A stretch of DNA of 8,998 nucleotides from Alphaproteobacteria bacterium (GTDB lineage: Bacteria > Pseudomonadota > Alphaproteobacteria > Micropepsales > Micropepsaceae). The first letter of the stretch is position 1. Each line of letters opens with the position of its first letter. Made by a program: the position numbers and the translations under genes. Shown here piece after piece: positions 6,313 to 8,998 of this stretch. The stretch spans positions 1 to 8,998 of the forward strand of contig JAFKFF010000312.1 in NCBI GenBank assembly GCA_017307315.1. The letters are read 5' to 3'. A model generated the notes under the pieces. That model did no database searches. It worked only from the letters and a program-made list of their open reading frames with translations, and was not told the origin of the DNA.

Positions 6313-6507
6313 ATGGGCCAAACCATCGACAGCGTTTCCCACATGCTCGCCTATTCGGGCGATCTGCGCCGCGTCGCAAGGCTGGCCGAGACGCCGGAGC
6401 TTGCGCAAAAGCTGCAGCAATCGGCCAACCATCTGGAGAAGGCGGCCCTGGCCAAGGCGGGCATCGACAATCCGCGCATCGGCAAGCTGCTCGACATGAT
6501 CGTCTGA
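6313..6507 (+). CDS. Small hypothetical protein, 64 residues
   Basis: I do not recognise it. It has strong high-GC third-position codon bias like its neighbours, which supports it being real despite its size and a weak ribosome site. It begins MGQTIDSVSHMLAYSGDLRR and is predicted by eye to be mostly helical, with amphipathic heptads through EKAALAKAG; there is no signal peptide or membrane span. It starts 88 bases after the histidine kinase on the same strand and could be co-transcribed, and it converges on the 107-residue gene with a 7-base gap. I considered NepR, the small anti-sigma partner of such kinases, but its conserved features are not visible. A second in-frame ATG at 6343 is a possible shorter start. 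Confidence 0.6.
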   Translation: MGQTIDSVSHMLAYSGDLRRVARLAETPELAQKLQQSANHLEKAALAKAGIDNPRIGKLLDMIV

Positions 6508-6514
6508 CCGCGCG

Positions 6515-6838
6515 TCAGCGGTGCCGCGAGCGGATCGTCCCGCCGCCGGTGAATCCGGCTTCGCGAAACGCGACTTGCGAGGCGAAGCGCACCCGCGCCT
6601 TGGCGTCGGGGGCGAGGTTGCGCGCCTTGCACCAGGGGATGAAGTCCTTCGCCGCGATCGGCACTTTCAAGGCCTCGTGCCCCGCCTCTTCCACCTCGGC
6701 GATCAGCGCGTCGGCGTCCGTCCGCCAATGCGCATAGGACGCGGGCATGTCGCCGCCGTCGCTCATGGCGGCGCGGGCCGGACCATAGCTGTCGGCGTCG
6801 AACCAGGGAATGCCGATAACGCGCTTGCGCTGATGCAT
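6515..6838 (-). CDS. Conserved hypothetical protein, 107 residues
   Basis: A small soluble protein of unrecognised function. Its start, RVIGIPWFDADSYGPARAAM (6-25), and a later KDFIPWCKARNLAPDAKAR (64-82) resemble unnamed hypothetical proteins I recall from other Alphaproteobacteria, where a Trp-Phe near the N-terminus and a WC-ARGL-like segment recur. That resemblance is memory, not a search. There is no signal peptide or membrane segment. AAGG lies 4 bases before the ATG at 6838. It is transcribed toward the small gene at 6313-6507 and lies downstream of the isochorismatase-family gene, separated from it by a strong terminator, so it needs its own promoter in 6839-6928; I could not pick one out. 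Confidence 0.7.
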   Translation of the reverse strand: MHQRKRVIGIPWFDADSYGPARAAMSDGGDMPASYAHWRTDADALIAEVEEAGHEALKVPIAAKDFIPWCKARNLAPDAKARVRFASQVAFREAGFTGGGTIRSRHR

Positions 6839-6928
6839 CGAACCTTCGGACCGTGCGAACGCCCCAAGCCTAGGCCCCGCCTCCCCGGACCGCCAATGCG
6901 AACCCGCACCTTGCGTAAACGCTTTGCC

Positions 6929-6961
6929 AAAAAATCCGCGAGTCGAAGTTCCATCGCGGAT
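6929..6961 (-). terminator. Rho-independent terminator of the cysteine hydrolase gene
   Basis: On the minus strand an 8-bp perfect stem, ATCCGCGA and TCGCGGAT, with a 12-base loop (6942-6953) is followed at once by a run of Ts (complement of 6929-6934). It starts 6 bases past the stop codon at 6968, the expected place for an intrinsic terminator. Confidence 0.85.
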
Positions 6962-6967
6962 ACGCCG

Positions 6968-7525
6968 TCACGAAGGGCCGAATTGCGCTTCGGCCGTGGT
7001 CACGGTGCCGGCGATGCGGCCCGGCGCGGTCTGGTATTTCCAGTAGAGATTGGTATGCGCCACCACCTGGTCCGGCGGCGGCGCGCCCCATCGGGTCATG
7101 TCTTCGGTGGTGTGCGCGTCGGCGACCAGGATGGTGTCGTAGCCGCGCACCAGCGCGCCATGCAGGGTGGAACGGATGCAGGCATCGCTCTGCGCCCCCG
7201 CCACCACCAGCCTGCCGATGCCGCGTTCGGCCAGCACGCTTTCCAGGTCGGTCGCCTCGAAGGCATCGCCATAGCGCTTGTCGATGAGGGGCTCGCCCGC
7301 TTGCGGCGACAGCTCCGGCACGATCGCCCAGGCGTCGGTGCCGGGAACGAACTCCTCGCTCTCATGGCGCACCCAGATCACCGCGGCGCGCGCCTCCCGC
7401 GCCTTTTGCGCCAGGCGGGCGATATTGGCGACGACCGCGTCGCGCGCGAACCCGCCCGCGACCACGCCCGTCTGCACGTCGACGATCAGGAGCGCGGTAT
7501 GGGGGCGGCCGGCAAGCATGGTCAT
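6968..7525 (-). CDS. Isochorismatase-family cysteine hydrolase
   Basis: A 185-residue cytosolic hydrolase of the isochorismatase/nicotinamidase-like superfamily, which cleaves amide or vinyl-ether bonds through a Cys-Asp-Lys triad. The triad is intact: D16 in LLIVDVQ (12-18), K83 in IDKRYGDAF (81-89), and C116 in AGAQSDACIRST (109-120), preceded by the family's LVVAG strand. The substrate is unknown: nicotinamide, isochorismate and N-carbamoyl compounds are all used by relatives. The open frame continues to 7822 across the divergent gene, but homology begins at MTMLAGRPHTALLIVDVQ, so I place the start at 7525; 7519 is an alternative in the same frame, and neither has a good Shine-Dalgarno. 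It is divergent from the GST gene (75 bases), a pairing that may share regulation, and is terminated at 6929-6961. Confidence 0.92.
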   Translation of the reverse strand: MTMLAGRPHTALLIVDVQTGVVAGGFARDAVVANIARLAQKAREARAAVIWVRHESEEFVPGTDAWAIVPELSPQAGEPLIDKRYGDAFEATDLESVLAERGIGRLVVAGAQSDACIRSTLHGALVRGYDTILVADAHTTEDMTRWGAPPPDQVVAHTNLYWKYQTAPGRIAGTVTTAEAQFGPS

Positions 7526-7600
7526 GGCGCCAGTATGCCCGGGACCGGAGGCGGGCCAAAGGGCCTTGATTTCGCGGGCCGACTCATCACTCTCAGGCGC

Positions 7601-8203
7601 ATGCAGCTGTGGTATGCCCCCACCTCGCCCTTCGCCCGCAAGGTCCGTATCGCCGCGCACGAGCTGGGCCTTTCCTACCGCATCGGGCTGATCAAGGTCG
7701 ATCCCTGGACCGACAAGCGGCTGCGCGATTTGAACCCGCTGGCCAAGGTGCCGACCCTGGTGCTGGACGATGGCCGCGCGCTCTATGAATCCGCCCTGAT
7801 CTGCGAATATCTCGACGCCCATGCCGAAACGCCCCGGCTTTATCCGGCCTCGGGCACGGCGCGGTGGGAGACGTTGCTGCGCCAGGGCCTGGCCGACGGC
7901 GCGGCGGCTTCAGCGGGCCGTCTCTTCGCCGAGCAGCGCAAGCCGGACGCCGAGCGCAATGGCGGCATGGAAGCGCGCTTCAAGGCCGCCATCGACGCGG
8001 CGCTGGACGCGCTGGAGCAGGACGCGCCCGTGCATGGCGAGCCCCTGATCGGCGACATCGCCACCGCCGCCTTCGTCGGCTATCTGGATTTCCGCTTTCC
8101 CGGCACCGGCTGGCGCGCGACGCGGCTGAAGCTGTCGGCTTGGTACGACGTCTTCAGCCAGCGCCCGTCGATGAAAGCGACGGAGCATCCCGCGCGCATC
8201 TGA
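7601..8203 (+). CDS. Glutathione S-transferase family protein
   Basis: A 200-residue cytosolic GST-fold protein. The thioredoxin-like N-terminal domain has SPFARKVR (9-16) with S9 as the likely catalytic residue, NPLAKVPTLVLDDG (45-58) containing the conserved cis-Pro51, and the glutathione-contacting LYESALICEYLD (61-72) with E63 and S64. The helical C-terminal domain includes a GDIATAAFVGYLDFR segment (151-165) at the usual N-capping position, where the first residues are GD rather than S/T-x-x-D. Such bacterial GSTs often conjugate or reduce electrophiles or act as peroxidases; the substrate is not predictable. The ATG at 7601 gives a full-length, normally sized protein. Its upstream gene is divergent, and the palindromic repeat pair at 8230-8287 follows 26 bases after the stop. 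Confidence 0.92.
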   Translation: MQLWYAPTSPFARKVRIAAHELGLSYRIGLIKVDPWTDKRLRDLNPLAKVPTLVLDDGRALYESALICEYLDAHAETPRLYPASGTARWETLLRQGLADGAAASAGRLFAEQRKPDAERNGGMEARFKAAIDAALDALEQDAPVHGEPLIGDIATAAFVGYLDFRFPGTGWRATRLKLSAWYDVFSQRPSMKATEHPARI

Positions 8204-8229
8204 TCCTTTCCGTCCGCATATTTGATAAG

Positions 8230-8287
8230 CTCATGCTTCGACAAGCTCAGCATGAGGACAAGCGCTACCCTGAGCTTGTCGAAGGGT
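8230..8287. repeat. Paired palindromic repeat (REP-like), two units in opposite orientation
   Basis: CTTCGACAAGCTCAG (8236-8250) and CTGAGCTTGTCGAAG (8270-8284) are perfect 15-bp complements with a 19-base loop. Each half is also an imperfect palindrome: CTCATGCT with AGCATGAG (8230-8237, 8249-8256), and ACCCT with AGGGT (8267-8271, 8283-8287). The motif recurs as a half copy at 1-18. This is the type of dispersed short palindrome I recall from several alphaproteobacterial chromosomes. It sits behind the GST gene and may act as a transcript end or mRNA stabiliser, but no T-tract follows. Confidence 0.8.
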
Positions 8288-8360
8288 GAGCAGCGGCACG
8301 CAAAGCGGTTGGAAGCGCCGGAACCTCGTGGAAGACGGCGCACCATGCCGCCGGGCGCCG

Positions 8361-8393
8361 GGAAAAATCCGCGTAAAGGCGATTGATTTTTCC
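8361..8393. promoter_or_regulatory. 9-bp inverted repeat upstream of the SMP-30-like gene
   Basis: GGAAAAATC (8361-8369) and GATTTTTCC (8385-8393) are exact complements with a 15-base centre. It lies about 93 bases upstream of the start codon at 8487, in an A/T-rich pocket, a fitting place for a regulator site. The centre-to-centre spacing is about 24 bases. The rest of 8294-8486 is A/T-richer than its surroundings, with TATATT at 8456-8461 as a possible -10; I see no convincing -35. Confidence 0.4.
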
Positions 8394-8486
8394 TCACCCG
8401 TTTTTGCGCCCTATGATGCGGTTTTGCGGGGCTTTTTCAGGCCCGCTCGATGCGTTATATTTAATGCGATATCACGAGGGAAAATC

Positions 8487-8998
8487 ATGATCCGCGCCGT
8501 CCCGCTTGTTCTGGTTCTCTTCGGCTTTTCCGCATCCCAGGCGCTCGCCGCCGAAATCCTGATCCATGACGCCAAGTCGCAGCCCGAAAGCCTGGCGGTC
8601 GCTGCCGACGGCACGCTCTTCGCGGGCAGCGCCTCCACCCCCTTCATCTATCGCGTCGCAAAAGGCGCGGCCACGGCAGAGGTGTTCGTCGATGCCAGCG
8701 GCGAAGGCGACGGTACCTTCTTCTTCGGCCAGCTCACCGACGCGCCGACCAACACCTTGTGGGCGTGCCAGTTGACGCCCGTGCCCGGCGCCACCCCGGT
8801 CCGCCGCCGCACGACCTTGCGCGGTTTCGACCTCGCCAGCGCCAAGGAAAAGTTGCGCTGGACCCTGCCGGGCGAGAATTCCACCTGCAACGATTTCGTG
8901 GTGGGGCCGGACAAGGCGCTCTATATCTCCGACACGGCGAACGGAAAGATCTATCGCCTGGCCTCCGGCGCGAAAGACGCCGAACTGTTCCAGGAGCA
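8487..8998 (+). CDS. Exported SMP-30/gluconolactonase-like beta-propeller protein, truncated by window edge
   Basis: The frame is open from 8487 to the edge, giving 170 residues without a stop; the C-terminus is outside the window. GAGGG lies 6 bases upstream of the ATG. A clear signal peptide (residues 1-21, ending SQALA) predicts export. The mature part shows propeller-blade repeats: PESLAVAADGTLFAGSA (33-49), CNDFVVGPDKALYISDT (134-150) and NGKIYRLASG (152-161). The CNDFVVGPD-LYISDT segment is typical of the SMP-30/gluconolaconase/LRE family, whose members hydrolyse lactones or other esters with a bound divalent metal. The metal ligands cannot be fully checked in the visible part. C94 and C134 could form a disulfide. 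Exported family members of this kind are often annotated only as hypothetical, so the substrate is open. Confidence 0.85.
   Translation, partial: MIRAVPLVLVLFGFSASQALAAEILIHDAKSQPESLAVAADGTLFAGSASTPFIYRVAKGAATAEVFVDASGEGDGTFFFGQLTDAPTNTLWACQLTPVPGATPVRRRTTLRGFDLASAKEKLRWTLPGENSTCNDFVVGPDKALYISDTANGKIYRLASGAKDAELFQE

Noticed and set aside
6313..6507. NepR anti-sigma factor next to an HWE kinase
   Set aside because: Size fits, but the conserved NepR helices and C-terminal segment are not visible in this sequence.
6521..7600. 360-codon upstream extension of the GST frame
   Set aside because: It runs antisense across the 107-residue gene and the isochorismatase-family gene; GST homology starts at the ATG at 7601.
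7526..7822. Upstream extension of the cysteine hydrolase frame
   Set aside because: It is antisense to the GST N-terminus, and the catalytic fold is complete from 7525.
8383..8417. TTGATT and TATGAT as a promoter for the SMP-30-like gene
   Set aside because: The spacer is 23 bases, too long for sigma70.
1..8998. Defence system, prophage, integron or CRISPR array
   Set aside because: No nuclease, helicase, integrase, transposase, toxin or regularly spaced repeat was seen; composition is even across the window.

Overview
The window is high-GC, tightly packed bacterial chromosome. I infer an alphaproteobacterium: it has an HWE-type sensor histidine kinase, an NnrU-family protein, an HpnL-like membrane protein, one exact match to the alphaproteobacterial general-stress (EcfG) promoter pattern, and a short palindromic repeat of a kind I recall from Caulobacter/Sphingomonas-like genomes. 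I cannot name a genus. I find no rRNA, tRNA, CRISPR array, transposase, integrase or phage gene.

Layout, left to right. Bases 1-79 are intergenic and begin inside a palindromic repeat. At 80-742 (-) is a RibD-C/dihydrofolate-reductase-like protein, divergent from an HpnL-like integral membrane protein (873-1838, +). That gene runs tail to tail, 3 bases apart, into an NnrU-family membrane protein (1842-2543, -). Upstream of it on the same strand is a PhnB-like VOC protein (2657-3064, -), separated from nnrU by a 10-bp hairpin. A secreted or periplasmic beta-lactamase-fold serine hydrolase follows (3189-4463, +). Next come a small basic protein (4664-4903, +) behind candidate EcfG and sigma70 promoters, a soluble GAF-HWE histidine kinase (5022-6224, +) with its own candidate promoter, and a 64-residue small protein (6313-6507, +). 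That one converges on a 107-residue hypothetical protein (6515-6838, -). An isochorismatase-family cysteine hydrolase (6968-7525, -) ends in a good rho-independent terminator and is divergent from a glutathione S-transferase-like gene (7601-8203, +). After a 283-base intergenic stretch with a paired palindromic repeat and a 9-bp inverted repeat, an exported SMP-30/gluconolactonase-like protein starts at 8487 and runs off the right edge.

The genes do not form one pathway. Most are single transcription units of general housekeeping or stress type: small-molecule detoxification or binding (VOC, GST, cysteine hydrolase, RibD-C), envelope proteins (HpnL-like, NnrU, two exported proteins) and one signalling protein. 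The most coherent idea is a stress-response theme around 4.5-6.2 kb, where an EcfG-like promoter precedes a small basic protein next to an HWE kinase, a class that in other Alphaproteobacteria feeds the PhyR-NepR-EcfG pathway. I see no convincing undescribed multi-gene system. The points worth following are promoter motifs, a leader shared by two genes, palindromes and small unrecognised proteins.
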